From GCA-016699445 sp964555055 (GTDB lineage Bacteria; UBA10199; JACPAL01; GCA-016699445), in NCBI GenBank assembly GCA_964555055.1, contig CAZKQW010000009.1, forward strand, positions 62,001 to 126,000: a stretch of 64,000 bases of DNA. Direction: 5' to 3'. Below are positions 51,801 to 61,329 of this stretch, piece by piece. The notes below the pieces were generated by a model, which saw only the letters and a program-made list of their open reading frames with translations, had not been told where the DNA came from and made no database searches. The position numbers and the translations under genes were made by a program. Every line of letters starts with the position of its first letter. Position 1 is the stretch's first letter.

Positions 51801-52969
51801 CAAAAAATCTTCCCTTGGAACAAATCATCGACGAAATCGAGAAAAGGATACACGTGAAAATTATTTCGGGTAAGGCGTTCCGATCCCAAATACACGCCCA
51901 CCATTTTTTTGTGTTGTTTTCCGGCGAACGCTTGAAAGGCACGGCTCGAAGCTTCGAACTCGGACTTCCAACTTTTGGCGCTTTTGACCTCGATCGTCGT
52001 CATTTCCGCGGGTTGGTCGATCGTTTTAGCTTTCGTTTCGATGACGAAGTCCACATCCCCCGATCCTGGGGTGGCATAATAATAAATAGGTTTTTTCCGG
52101 CCGGAATATTCCTGGTAAACACGCAATTCATTGAACACCAGAGTTTCCAAAGCCGCGCCCGTCTCGATGCTTCCGAAATCACCGACATCGATTTGGGCAC
52201 TGACTCGAGCCACTCCTGGATCGAACCAATAAAACCGGGGATGTCCCGCTTCCCGCACTTTGAAACCGGGCCGGTAGGGCATGAGGCGTGATCCTAGAAG
52301 GGTTTCTTCGAGGATATCGTACCATTGAGTGATCAGGACGCTCGATCGCCCTGTTTCACGGGCGATATTTTCATAGTTAAGGATCTGCCCGTTGAGACGA
52401 CCGGCGATTTGCAGGAATCGGTGGAAGTGATCCAAACGCCGCACGAGAGCCTCTTCTTTGATTTCTTCGCGCAGATAGGTTTCCACGTAGCTGTGCAGGG
52501 TCGGCTCCACTAAATTGGGATCCTTCAAGGCCAAGGGAAGGGTGCCGTAGAGCAGATATGGTTTTATTTTTTCGGTCTTCAATTCGCGAAGGCTGAAGGG
52601 GAACATTTTCAGGGTCAAAGCGCGTCCCGCCAAGAGATTGGCTCCGTTCCGCTTGAGCTTGCGGGCGCTGGATCCCGTCAGAATGAATCTCAGGTCCCTT
52701 CCCTCGATCAAGCGATGAACCTCGTCGAGGAGCGTCGGCAGTTTCTGGATCTCGTCGATGAATACCCAAGATTTTTTCTTGAGAAAGGCCGTCAGGGCCT
52801 CCAAGTGGCTCGGTTCATTCTGCAGCTTCAAGAACGTTTGGTGGGATAACAGGTCGACTTTTAGGTCCGGCGACAGGCATTCGGCGACCCATGTGCTTTT
52901 TCCGACTCCACGGGGGCCGAAAAGAAAGAACGATTTGCCCGGAGTGGGGTAAACACGGTCAATGCGCAT
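51800..52969 (-). CDS. AAA+ ATPase with DUF4143 / PD-(D/E)XK-like C-terminus (second copy)
   Basis: 389 residues. Walker A GPRGVGKST (about residues 19-27), Walker B WVFIDEIQKLP, sensor FILTGSSARKL, then a winged-helix-like part and a C-terminal nuclease-like GSGDVDFVIETKAKTIDQPA followed by EMTTIEVKS (D...E-V-K). It is of the same broad family as the gene at 9233-10387 but belongs to another subgroup. It stands directly upstream of prfC with a 1-bp overlap. A TTTGCAATGCAAA palindrome lies 28 bp before its start. The family spreads laterally; its function is unknown. Confidence 0.9.
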   Translation of the reverse strand: MRIDRVYPTPGKSFFLFGPRGVGKSTWVAECLSPDLKVDLLSHQTFLKLQNEPSHLEALTAFLKKKSWVFIDEIQKLPTLLDEVHRLIEGRDLRFILTGSSARKLKRNGANLLAGRALTLKMFPFSLRELKTEKIKPYLLYGTLPLALKDPNLVEPTLHSYVETYLREEIKEEALVRRLDHFHRFLQIAGRLNGQILNYENIARETGRSSVLITQWYDILEETLLGSRLMPYRPGFKVREAGHPRFYWFDPGVARVSAQIDVGDFGSIETGAALETLVFNELRVYQEYSGRKKPIYYYATPGSGDVDFVIETKAKTIDQPAEMTTIEVKSAKSWKSEFEASSRAFQAFAGKQHKKMVGVYLGSERLTRNNFHVYPFLDFVDDLFQGKIF

Positions 52970-52980
52970 AAATGCAATTT

Positions 52981-53010
52981 AAAAGTGATACTTTTATTTT
53001 GCAATGCAAA
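52981..53010. promoter_or_regulatory. Palindromes upstream of the second DUF4143 ATPase
   Basis: Two adjacent inverted repeats: AAAAGT-GAT-ACTTTT (52981-52995) and TTTGCA-A-TGCAAA (52998-53010), 12-41 bp before the ATPase start. The surroundings are AT-rich, unlike the rest of the region. The TTTGC...GCAAA form recalls the TTTGGCATGCCAAA core before the first ATPase, suggesting a common type of operator. Confidence 0.5.
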
Positions 53011-53067
53011 TTTAAAATAACGATTTGTTTTTGTTGCCTCACTTCCCCTAGGCTACGACCCTATCCG

Positions 53068-54611
53068 TCAAAGGCCATTGACTGTCTGGGCGGTCGGGAA
53101 AATAGACACTTCACCATTCCCTAACTGTCCATAGTAATTAGATCCCCAGCATTTGCCGTTTCCGTTATTAATGAGTGCGCAGGTATGAGAATATCCCGCG
53201 GCCAAGGCGGTGACCCCTGTGAGATTACCAGATCCTTCAGTGACGAGGACGGGTGTGAGTCTGTCTCGTGTTGAATCATCCCCCAGCTGCCCAGAAAAAT
53301 TAGATCCCCAGCATTTGCCGTTTCCGTTATTAATGAGTGCGCAGGTATGAGAATATCCCGCGGCCAAGGCGGTGACCCCTGTGAGATTACCAGATCCTTC
53401 AGTGACGAGGACGGGTGTGAGTCTGTCTCGTGTTGAATCATCCCCCAGCTGCCCAGAAAAATTAGATCCCCAGCATTTGCCGTTTCCGTTATTAATGAGT
53501 GCGCAGGTATGAGAATATCCCGCGGCCAAGGCGGTGACCCCTGTGAGATTACCAGATCCTTCAGTGACGAGGACGGGTGTGAGTCTGTCTCGTGTTGAAT
53601 NNNNNNNNNNNNNNNNNNNNNNNNNNNNNNNNNNNNNNNNNNNNNNNNNNNNNNNNNNNNNNNNNNNNNNNNNNNNNNNNNNNNNNNNNNNNNNNNNNNN
53701 AGATTACCAGATCCTTCAGTGACGAGGACGGGTGTGAGTCTGTCTCGTGTTGAATTATCCCCCAGCTGCCCAGAAACATTAGATCCCCAGCACTTGACGT
53801 TTTCGCCATTGATGATTGCGCAGGTATGAAAAATTCCTGCGGCAATGGCGGTGACCCCTGTGAGATTACCAGATCCTTCAGTGACGAGGACGGGTGTGAG
53901 TCTGTCTCGTGTTGAATTATCCCCCAGCTGCCCAGAAACATTAGATCCCCAGCACTTGACGTTTTCGCCATTGATGATTGCGCAGGTATGAAAAATTCCT
54001 GCGGCAATGGCGGTGACCCCTGTGAGATTACCAGATCCTTCAGTGACGAGGACGGGTGTGAGTCTGTCTCGTGTTGAATTATCCCCCAGCTGCCCAGAAA
54101 CATTAGATCCCCAGCACTTGACGTTTCCGTTATTAATGAGTGCGCAGGTATGAAAATCTCCTGCGGCAATGGCGGTGACCCCTGTGAGATTGCCACTTCC
54201 ATCAACGACATTTACAGGTACATGAGTGCTTAGGGTAGAATTATTTCCCAGTTGTCCATAACTGTTATCACCCCAACATTTAACTCCTCCCGCTGAAGTA
54301 AGTGCGCATGAGTAATTGCGGCCGGTTCTAATACTGGGGTTCGCTAAAGACCCTGCCCCTCCTCCAGATCCGCTGGTTCCACCAGAGCCTCCTCCTGTAG
54401 CCTCTGAAGGAGACCCACTCGTCCCACCAGTGGAAGCTCCGCCGCTACCTGCAGTACCTCCGCCTGAGCCTTCTAAAGTCCCAGCGCCTCCCGCTACCCC
54501 TCCTTGGGGCTCACCAAGGCTGCTAGGGTCACTCCCACAGCCCCCGATTCCAGATTGGCTAATCAGGAAAAGCGCGAACAAGATAAAGAAACTGCGGGCG
54601 AAGATTTTCAT
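53068..54611 (-). CDS. RCC1-like tandem-repeat lipoprotein, split by an assembly gap
   Basis: The N-terminal part starts at 54611 with a lipoprotein signal (ARSFFILFALFLISQSGIGG followed by C, lipobox IGGC) and a Gly/Ser/Thr-rich linker of about 60 residues. Then come RCC1/BLIP-II-like 54-residue repeats, e.g. HTCAIINGENVKCWGSNVSG followed by QLGDNSTRDRLTPVLVTEGS. The C-terminal part (53068-53600) is in another frame because the 100-N placeholder is not the true gap size; restoring the 162-bp register also restores the frame. Predicted seven-bladed or larger beta-propeller on the outer surface, often found in deltaproteobacterial lipoproteins. Confidence 0.85.
53221..54185 (-). repeat. Tandem 162-bp coding repeats
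   Basis: Units start (plus-strand motif GAGATTACCAGATCC or GAGATTGCC) at 53221, 53383, 53545, 53700, 53862, 54024 and 54186; spacing is exactly 162 bp except across the gap (155). Units left of the gap share CALINNGNGKCWGSNFSG, those on the right CAIINGENVKCWGSNVSG, so each group has been homogenised separately. Confidence 0.93.
53601..53700. other. Assembly gap (100 N)
   Basis: Exactly 100 N, a common placeholder for a gap of unknown size. The repeat register indicates that the true length is 107 bases or 107 plus a multiple of 162. Confidence 0.98.
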
Positions 54612-54780
54612 CCTATAATCCTCTCATAAATAATCGAACGGTTGAGCCTTATAAATATCTTTACGGCATCACTGGAGTAAAAGTTTAACAATCCATAGAT
54701 TTATATCAATATTTCTGCAAAGATGCCGTTTAAGTTTTTAAAAGAATCGTGGCTTACTCGTTTATGGAACTCTCCTTGAT

Positions 54781-55299
54781 ATGTTTTTCTTGATTGCCTC
54801 ACCTTTTCTACTCTTCGCCTTTTACATGTTATGGATCGGCGTTTCGGCTCGGTCCCGTTCCTCCAGATCTCGTCACTGGCCTCAGGTGAGGGGAAAAATT
54901 GTGGCCTCCCACATGAAGTCTGAAATCAAATCCGTCGCTCAGGGGTCGCAAATATCTTATGTGCCCGTTATCCGCTATGAGTATCACGTCGAAGGCCGGC
55001 CTTATGCCTCCAGTCGCCTCAATTTTTCGGTCGTGCAAGGCATCAGTGAAGACTGGGCGCGTGGGATTGCTGATCGTTATCCTGTCGGTAAGGAAGTTGT
55101 GGTTTATTACGATCCTAAAAAACCCTCTGAGTCAGTTTTGGAACACCTCAGTATCAGTTTACGCCTTCATCTGGCAGTTTTCGTCTTCGTCGTGGGATTG
55201 TTGGGATTTATTTACCTGATGAGCGATGGGGGCGGGTGTCAGAAGATCGATCGAATCCTCTTAGAGAGATTGGCTCCAGCTCCTTCGCGTTCCTTATAA
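54781..55299 (+). CDS. DUF3592-type membrane protein
   Basis: 172 residues with an N-terminal membrane helix (FFLIASPFLLFAFYMLWIGV), a beta-rich extracytoplasmic part (ISYVPVIRYEYHVEGRPYAS, and VGKEVVVYYDPKKPSESVLE) and a second helix near 130-150 (LRLHLAVFVFVVGLLGFIYL). The YxPxxxYxYxVxGxxY pattern and YYDPxxPxxSVL identify DUF3592. Function unknown. Divergent from the RCC1-like gene and convergent with the next gene, 1 bp away. Confidence 0.85.
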   Translation: MFFLIASPFLLFAFYMLWIGVSARSRSSRSRHWPQVRGKIVASHMKSEIKSVAQGSQISYVPVIRYEYHVEGRPYASSRLNFSVVQGISEDWARGIADRYPVGKEVVVYYDPKKPSESVLEHLSISLRLHLAVFVFVVGLLGFIYLMSDGGGCQKIDRILLERLAPAPSRSL

Positions 55300-55300
55300 C

Positions 55301-57904
55301 CTAAGCCGCCGTTGTTAAGGGGGTTGTATTGTTCTTTTGTACCGCCTGGGTACGGGCTGTAAGATGCGTCATGAGATCTTGTACTGCTAGCAACTGTCTC
55401 TCCACCATTCTTAAAGCCGTCAGCTCGGGAGGGATAGGTGTATTCTCTATTTCGCCGAGCCACTTTGGAAATTGATTAAGTTTAATCTCTCCTCTGACAT
55501 CTTTCGTGAATTTTTTTTCTAAGTTTTCTAAGGCGATTAATGCCTGTCCTTTCATTCGATCGTGATCGGCAGCGTTTGTGTTTCTTTTTAGTAAAGCAAA
55601 GATTGCGGTTATTTCAGGCGACCATAAACGATTAGGACTGTTTTCAGTAAGCCATTCAGAGACCCGATGGGTATATTTTATTAACATATCGGATTCGTGG
55701 ATTATTGTAACATCACTCCGGATCTTATTTAACGAATCCCCACAGCTTATGGAAATTTCTTGGGGATCTTGTATGGAGGTTTCGGGATACGTGAGATTAA
55801 GATGAAGCCTATGAAGGGCGATAGACGTTTCCTCTAAAAGACGGCTCCAATCGCTTTTGCCATCGCCCCCGCTCAGCGACTCAATGGCTCTTTGGGCTTG
55901 AGCACGCAAGTCGTCACCTGCCTTCGCATCCGGTAATGAGGAGGTTTCTTTGCTTGAAGGCTTCGTGCTTTTGGCTTTTTGTAAGGATTGATTGAAAATT
56001 TTTTGTGCGTCTTCTTTTTCTAATGAATCTGCGCCTTGATGGAGAACTTCACATGTTTCATCTCTCGAAGACCAGGCAAAAACCGAATTGGTCCTTTGCT
56101 GGAAGAGAATAAAAGGGAGGCTCTGTGGCGAACCTTCTTCCTCGACCCATATAAGATGGCCGTTAGAATCCATTAAAAATACGATTTTGTCTTCAGAAGC
56201 CGATGCGTTAGAGTCCGGTTTTTCCTCCCCATTTTGTTTTTTGCCACTCTCTTCTGGTCTACTTTCGGCTCTTTGAGAAGGTAGTTCCAACGTCTCCCTT
56301 AGAAAACGCGCATTAAAGGTGATGGGGTCTTCGTCTGTCTCCTGAGCCACTTTTCGTTGAGCTTGGATTTGTTCATATAAAGCGGCATTCGTGCCGTAAA
56401 ATGTGCTTATGTCGAAGTGATGGCTTACGCCATCACCACAATGAACGAAAGGGACTTTAGGGTCCATCACCATAGCATGTAATTTTTGGTCCCCAGTAGA
56501 GAACACATAAGCTCCCGGCGTCGCTAGATCTAGAACCGCGGGTTTGACCTCTGGGGGGCTGACTTTTAAGGGAGGGGATGTATCCGGATTGTTTTTATTG
56601 GCCACCCGCCACTCGTCTGCCGGGAAAGAAGCTGTCACGGATAAAGTCAATTCATGTTCCGACACATTTGAAGAAAAGTGGATACCTGTTCTTGCGGATA
56701 TATCTTTGCAAACCGCGGCAATTTTTCGGTGACCATCCCCTAAAAGGAGTCTTATCCGAGCTCTATTTGCCCCTATGATTTGATTCAACTGCGTTTTTTT
56801 ATCTGTTGGCGAAGTCGTTCCGTCAGAAGCCTTGAGTTGTGCTTCTGCCGTCAGTGTTTCAGATTTTAATCTAGAAGCTTCAGCAAACGTTGCCCGTATG
56901 TCTCCGATCGATACCGAAAATTGGTTGGGAGCGGATGGTTCTCTCGGGTCGGTCGCTGTAAAAGTGAATACAGCTCCGTCCTCAGACACGGTAATTTCTA
57001 CTTCTCTATTTTTCGAAGAAAAATCATAAGCGCCTCCTGGCGCTAAAATTAGTTGGGTGGGTTTTTGTGTTACAACAGGTCGATTGGTGAAGGAACCTAG
57101 AGGAGATCTTCCTGTAAAGGTGAGCGCGGAAGAGGCGAGAGAAACAAAGAGATAGCCTCCGTGATCCTGCTTGAGAGTTACCTCTAAATTAGGCATGCCG
57201 AGAAGTTGCTCTACCTCAACACCAATCGCCTTCATGCCGTTTTTTATGGCTACATTCACGTCTTCTAATTGTTTTTTTTGGGTAAGAGTAATCAAATCAA
57301 TCTGTGTCTTTTCTTCTCCATCTATGGCCGTGCTACCACTTCCTTTATTTCCTTTTTTAGGTCTTAGAGCCTGATTTTCAATGGATGTACGGAGCACGCT
57401 GGCATAAGACATGAGTTGTAGAATATCTCCCATTGAGATATAGATGGAGATTTCCTTTCCGTCTTTTGTGGTGGTGATAATACAGTGGATCGTCTTTTCA
57501 GGTCCTGCGAAAAAAAATTGGGAGCCCAACCTCATCACGTCAACGGAGTATGCGGGGTAGCGACGGTCCGTAAAAAGAACTCGAGTGATTGGAGATCCAA
57601 GAGGGACAGGATCAGGTGTTTGCTTTGAAAGAAAACGCCACGGCGATCCATCGAGTGCGGAGAGCTTAACATGACCTCGATCGCATAGAAGCCCATGATG
57701 TGTAAGCTGCAGAGAGCAGTCGCGTGAGTGGCGAGCCCGTAAACTGTGCTCTCGAGGTCCGCAAATCCCATGTGCTGTGGTTTCCTGAAGGTCTGTTACA
57801 ATGGCTAGTGTGTGAAGCTCCGGAACGTAGAGGGTGTGGACTTGAGAGGGGCTTTCTCCTGAATAGGCCGTGGTTTGAACAACATAACCGTTGGTTGCAA
57901 TCAT
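55301..57904 (-). CDS. Large orphan protein with internal repeats
   Basis: 867 residues without signal peptide or membrane helix; no family recognised. Two composite blocks look related: IGVEVEQLLGMPNLEVTLKQ ... LAPGGAYDFSSKNREVEITV, and VCKDISARTGIHFSSNVSEH ... LATPGAYVFSTGDQKLHAMV. A third, weaker copy of the second half lies near residues 120-165 (LGSQFFFAGPEKTIHCIITT). The last 200 residues are helical and rich in Glu, Lys and Asn. It seems AT-richer than the flagellar genes, which may indicate transfer. Confidence 0.75.
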   Translation of the reverse strand: MIATNGYVVQTTAYSGESPSQVHTLYVPELHTLAIVTDLQETTAHGICGPREHSLRARHSRDCSLQLTHHGLLCDRGHVKLSALDGSPWRFLSKQTPDPVPLGSPITRVLFTDRRYPAYSVDVMRLGSQFFFAGPEKTIHCIITTTKDGKEISIYISMGDILQLMSYASVLRTSIENQALRPKKGNKGSGSTAIDGEEKTQIDLITLTQKKQLEDVNVAIKNGMKAIGVEVEQLLGMPNLEVTLKQDHGGYLFVSLASSALTFTGRSPLGSFTNRPVVTQKPTQLILAPGGAYDFSSKNREVEITVSEDGAVFTFTATDPREPSAPNQFSVSIGDIRATFAEASRLKSETLTAEAQLKASDGTTSPTDKKTQLNQIIGANRARIRLLLGDGHRKIAAVCKDISARTGIHFSSNVSEHELTLSVTASFPADEWRVANKNNPDTSPPLKVSPPEVKPAVLDLATPGAYVFSTGDQKLHAMVMDPKVPFVHCGDGVSHHFDISTFYGTNAALYEQIQAQRKVAQETDEDPITFNARFLRETLELPSQRAESRPEESGKKQNGEEKPDSNASASEDKIVFLMDSNGHLIWVEEEGSPQSLPFILFQQRTNSVFAWSSRDETCEVLHQGADSLEKEDAQKIFNQSLQKAKSTKPSSKETSSLPDAKAGDDLRAQAQRAIESLSGGDGKSDWSRLLEETSIALHRLHLNLTYPETSIQDPQEISISCGDSLNKIRSDVTIIHESDMLIKYTHRVSEWLTENSPNRLWSPEITAIFALLKRNTNAADHDRMKGQALIALENLEKKFTKDVRGEIKLNQFPKWLGEIENTPIPPELTALRMVERQLLAVQDLMTHLTARTQAVQKNNTTPLTTAA

Positions 57905-58008
57905 AGTGAGATTTTATCGCATAATCTTCAGAATGGTTGCTTCTAATGAGAGGGAATCTAATTTTTTAAGATAAAACCGTTTTCTCGCCTGAACACATCC
58001 GTAAGATC

Positions 58009-58662
58009 CTACGGGTGCGCGATCCACTTTTTCCCCATCGCTTGGATCTCTAAATGGAGGTTGAAGCGGTCGTGCGGGAAACTAGGGATTCGTTCGGCTT
58101 TTTCGAGTTTTGCTTGGGATTTCCAAAGGGGAACGCATCGGCATGACCCCGCGGGGACGACGGCCGAATAGCGATCGCCTCCTTCGGAAATGCTGGCTCG
58201 GAGACGTCCCGATTCGTCGAACTCACCCAACCATTGACCCCCGAAAAAATAGTCATAAGTGGTATTAAAGGCATGATAGCGGGCTTTTCCATCCTTGGTA
58301 ATTTCGAAGCGGTAATAGACGTCCTTCATCTCCGGAAGTTGGGGAAACTTTAATCGAACGGGAAAAGAGCCCGGACGGCTCCTGAAAAGCTGGGAGACTC
58401 GAGAGTATAAGTCCACAAATTGAAAGCTCTGGTCGGGGAAGGTGACTCGACCCGTATCGTCGGTTTCGGCTTTTTGGGAAGGGTAATCGTATTCCCATAC
58501 CACGACTTCCGTGCGGGGGATCGGTTTGCCCTTTGGGTCTTTTAAAAGAAGTTCAAAGTTTATATGAACGACACGGGTTCCGGTCAGGGCTGGAAGGGAC
58601 ATGAAGAGGACTCCACAGGCCCCAAGAATCGCCACGACGAGGGCCGAGTAATGCATTTTCAT
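58009..58662 (-). CDS. Membrane-anchored protein of unknown function
   Basis: The start is placed at 58662 (MKMHYSALVVAILGACGVLF), two bases after the stop of the upstream gene, giving 217 residues with one N-terminal helix or signal. The longer frame starting at 58794 lies within the upstream gene. The extracytoplasmic part resembles a carboxypeptidase-regulatory Ig-like fold (LLLKDPKGKPIPRTEVVVWE, then YPSQKAETDDTGRVTFPDQS). It is coupled with the lipoprotein upstream. Confidence 0.75.
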   Translation of the reverse strand: MKMHYSALVVAILGACGVLFMSLPALTGTRVVHINFELLLKDPKGKPIPRTEVVVWEYDYPSQKAETDDTGRVTFPDQSFQFVDLYSRVSQLFRSRPGSFPVRLKFPQLPEMKDVYYRFEITKDGKARYHAFNTTYDYFFGGQWLGEFDESGRLRASISEGGDRYSAVVPAGSCRCVPLWKSQAKLEKAERIPSFPHDRFNLHLEIQAMGKKWIAHP

Positions 58663-58663
58663 G

Positions 58664-59107
58664 TTAAAGAGCCGTTTTAATGACGATATCCACGTCTCTC
58701 TCGCCGACGCGGGCCGGGTTTTTCGCAGCGGTTCCTTCCAGGTCGCCGGTCTGCGCCGGGCCGGCGCTACCGTCTTGGTCGATGCGGGCGACAATTTTCA
58801 CTTCACCTTGGAAAGGTGTTCCGGGAAACATCGCGTCGCTCCCGGAAATCACGTAAGCGAACGGAAAAGTCGGATTATCGATCTTCTTGACGGCCAAGGG
58901 CGGACCGGCGTCCTTACGGGCGATGATGAAGAGGGTGTGAGCCGTGGACGCCTTCGATTGCAGTTCCGGGGCGACGGTGATCAAGCCGGAGATGGTCGCG
59001 CCCAAATTGATGTCGGCGACGGGAGTTTCGGATTTTTTACCGCAGGCACTAAAGGCCATAAGGGCCGTGGGGATCAAAAGAAAAAAAGACGCTTTTCGGG
59101 TTTTCAT
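58664..59107 (-). CDS. Lipoprotein with the CcmI/CycH C-terminal domain
   Basis: 147 residues with a lipoprotein signal (FFLLIPTALMAFSACGKKS, lipobox FSAC). The remainder matches the C-terminal domain of cytochrome c biogenesis protein CcmI/CycH: LITVAPELQSKASTAHTLFI followed by IARKDAGPPLAVKK, AMFPGTPFQGEVKIVARIDQ and GSAGPAQTGDLEG. In CcmI that domain follows TPR repeats and binds apocytochrome c; here it stands alone. No other ccm gene is present nearby. Confidence 0.82.
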   Translation of the reverse strand: MKTRKASFFLLIPTALMAFSACGKKSETPVADINLGATISGLITVAPELQSKASTAHTLFIIARKDAGPPLAVKKIDNPTFPFAYVISGSDAMFPGTPFQGEVKIVARIDQDGSAGPAQTGDLEGTAAKNPARVGERDVDIVIKTAL

Positions 59108-59202
59108 AAAGCCTCCTTAGAGTTTCTCGAGTCCCGTCCGTAACCATTAGAGCTAGGGGCGTCAATATTGACCTGAAAAAAATCTTATGAAAAAGGCCGC
59201 GT

Positions 59203-60567
59203 ATGACGTACCGTACGCTTAACCCCGCTACCGAAGAGTTTTTGAAGGAATTTCCCGTGCATACGGAATCCGAAGTTTCCGAGAAAATCCGGATCGCCCG
59301 ACAGGCATTCGCCTCTTGGAAGCAAACTCCATTAGCGGCCCGGATCAAGCGGCTGCGTCAATTTGCGGATCTTCTCAAAAGCCAAGCCTTCTCTTGCGCA
59401 TCTCTCATGACGGTAGAAATGGGAAAGCCGATCACGGAGGCCGAACATGAGATCGGAAAATGTCTTTTAGGCTTGGATTATTTCCTTTCGCAGGCTCCCC
59501 GTATCCTAGAACCCGCAGAGTTTCAGACGGCAGCCCGGAAAAGTTACGTCCGTTACGATCCTTTGGGCGTCATTTTCGGAATCATGCCTTGGAATTTCCC
59601 CTTTTGGCAGGTGCTGCGTTTCGCGATCCCAGCTCTCTTGGCGGGAAATACGATTCTGTTGAAACATGCGCCGAATGTCCCCCAATCCGCCCTAAAGCTC
59701 GAATCCCTTTTTCATGAGGCGGGGTGTGGGGACGTCTTTCAGAATCTTTTCGTCGACAATGAAACCGCGGCACGTTGGATCGCTTCGGACTCGATCGCTG
59801 GCGTTTCGCTCACGGGAAGTTCGCGCGCCGGCTCCGCGGTGGCCGAGACGGCGGGGAAGGCTTTGAAGAAAACCGTGTTGGAGCTGGGAGGCTCGGATGC
59901 CTTTATCGTCTTAGCCGACGCCGACATTTCGAAAGCCGCTTCGGTCGCCGTCCAGTCGCGTATGATCAATGCCGGCCAGAGCTGCATCGCAGCCAAGCGA
60001 TGGATCGTACATGAGAAGGTCGCGGATGCTTTTCAAACGGCCTGCTTGAAGTTCATTTCGGAGATTAAAGTCGGGGACCCGAAAGACCCGGCGACGACTT
60101 TGGGCCCGTTGGCACGACGTGATCTTTTAGAAAATTTGGAGCGTCAGGTGAAAGAAATGCAAAAACAAGGCGCTCGCTTGGAAGTGGGCGGGAAACGCGT
60201 CGGTTCCCGGGGGTTTTTCTATGCGCCGACGCTCTTAAGCGGTGTGACTATGGAAATGTTGCCTTTTCAAGAAGAGGTCTTTGGTCCTGTCGCTTCCTTG
60301 ATCCGGGTGCGTTCCGAAGACGAAGCGGTCTTTTTAGCCAATCAAACTTCTTATGGTTTGGGGGCGAGCTTATGGACCCGGGATTTAGAGCGGGCGGAGG
60401 CTTTAGCTTCTCAAATCGAAGCGGGCTCGGTTTTTATCAATGCTTTGGTCAAATCGGATCCCAGCGTTCCTTTCGGAGGTATTAAAAAATCGGGTTACGG
60501 ACGGGAACTCTCCGAGATCGGGATGCATGAGTTCACCAATATCAAAACCGTATGGGTGGGCACATGA
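59203..60567 (+). CDS. Aldehyde dehydrogenase (succinate-semialdehyde dehydrogenase-like)
   Basis: 454 residues. The catalytic residues C261 (NAGQSCIAAKR) and E227 (VLELGGSDAF) are present, with the NAD(P)-binding region MPWNFPFWQVLRFAIPALLA and VSLTGSSRAGSAVAETAGKA. The pattern resembles NADP-dependent GabD1/Sad enzymes that oxidise succinate semialdehyde, although the substrate cannot be fixed from sequence. The stop overlaps the Rieske gene (ATGA), so the two are coupled. Confidence 0.92.
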   Translation: MTYRTLNPATEEFLKEFPVHTESEVSEKIRIARQAFASWKQTPLAARIKRLRQFADLLKSQAFSCASLMTVEMGKPITEAEHEIGKCLLGLDYFLSQAPRILEPAEFQTAARKSYVRYDPLGVIFGIMPWNFPFWQVLRFAIPALLAGNTILLKHAPNVPQSALKLESLFHEAGCGDVFQNLFVDNETAARWIASDSIAGVSLTGSSRAGSAVAETAGKALKKTVLELGGSDAFIVLADADISKAASVAVQSRMINAGQSCIAAKRWIVHEKVADAFQTACLKFISEIKVGDPKDPATTLGPLARRDLLENLERQVKEMQKQGARLEVGGKRVGSRGFFYAPTLLSGVTMEMLPFQEEVFGPVASLIRVRSEDEAVFLANQTSYGLGASLWTRDLERAEALASQIEAGSVFINALVKSDPSVPFGGIKKSGYGRELSEIGMHEFTNIKTVWVGT

Positions 60568-60956
60568 GTGACGTTTATGAGCCAAAGCCATTCGGCGTCG
60601 ATTACGTTCCCCAAAAAAGACGTCTCAAACCCAAGCAGGATGGTTGGGTTCACGTGGGTTACACGCATGAAATCCCGGTCGGAAAAGCGAAGTCGGTCGA
60701 TTTCGAAAACGTAAAGGTCGCCGTCTTCAACATTGATGGAACGTTTTACGCCGTTAAAGACGCATGCCCCCACGCCCAATACCCGTTGGCGAAAGGCGGT
60801 CTCCGCGGCATGATCGTTTCCTGTTCTTCCCATAACTGGCGCTTCGACGTGACCACTGGTGCGTGTACTAAAGCCGAACACGGTATGGACTGCTCTCAGA
60901 TCGTTTTACGCACATTTCAAACCGATATCCGTGGTGATGAAATTTGGGTGAAATAG
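60564..60956 (+). CDS. Rieske [2Fe-2S] protein
   Basis: 130 residues from the ATG at 60564, overlapping the stop of the dehydrogenase. The Rieske ligands are C68, H70 (CPH) and C87, H90 (CSSH). The stretch VKVAVFNIDGTFYAVKDACP fits the NirD/ferredoxin-subunit type. No signal peptide or oxygenase domain, so it is probably a soluble electron carrier. The pairing with an aldehyde dehydrogenase suggests a small oxidative pathway. Confidence 0.92.
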   Translation: MSDVYEPKPFGVDYVPQKRRLKPKQDGWVHVGYTHEIPVGKAKSVDFENVKVAVFNIDGTFYAVKDACPHAQYPLAKGGLRGMIVSCSSHNWRFDVTTGACTKAEHGMDCSQIVLRTFQTDIRGDEIWVK

Positions 60957-61329
60957 AGGTCCGTTAAAGCCCTTCCCAAAGTTCTTTTAAGAAATATCTC
61001 GGGCATATTCGAAGTCGGGCGGTTGATAATCGGGGTAATATTTGGCGAGTATTCTCCGTAAAAAGCGTGTCCTCAAGAGATTGGGCGGCTGCTAGTGGTA
61101 ATACCCTCACATGCTAAGAACGGGGGAAGAGTTTAGCTGGTTGTCCCGTTTTCCGGACTGATAAAATTTATGCGAAGTGGTTTTCGCGAGTATTTTTTTT
61201 CTCCCCCCTCGCGCTTATTTAGCAACTAATTTCAAGAGCTATAGATAATAAGCTCTCATGATCGGCAATGAGATGAAATAATATAATTAAGTCATGAAAG
61301 TGATGATTTTAACTGACGAGGAAGCGTGT
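60957..61329. other. Non-coding gap before the protease gene
   Basis: No full gene is seen. A short minus-strand open stretch (60987-61079) without a start reads like protein (LRRILAKYYPDYQPPDFEYA), perhaps the tail of a lost gene. Two weak inverted repeats lie at about 61177-61212 (CGCGAG...CTCGCG around a T-run) and 61230-61256 (AGAGCT...AGCTCT). A promoter for the protease is not obvious. Confidence 0.4.
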
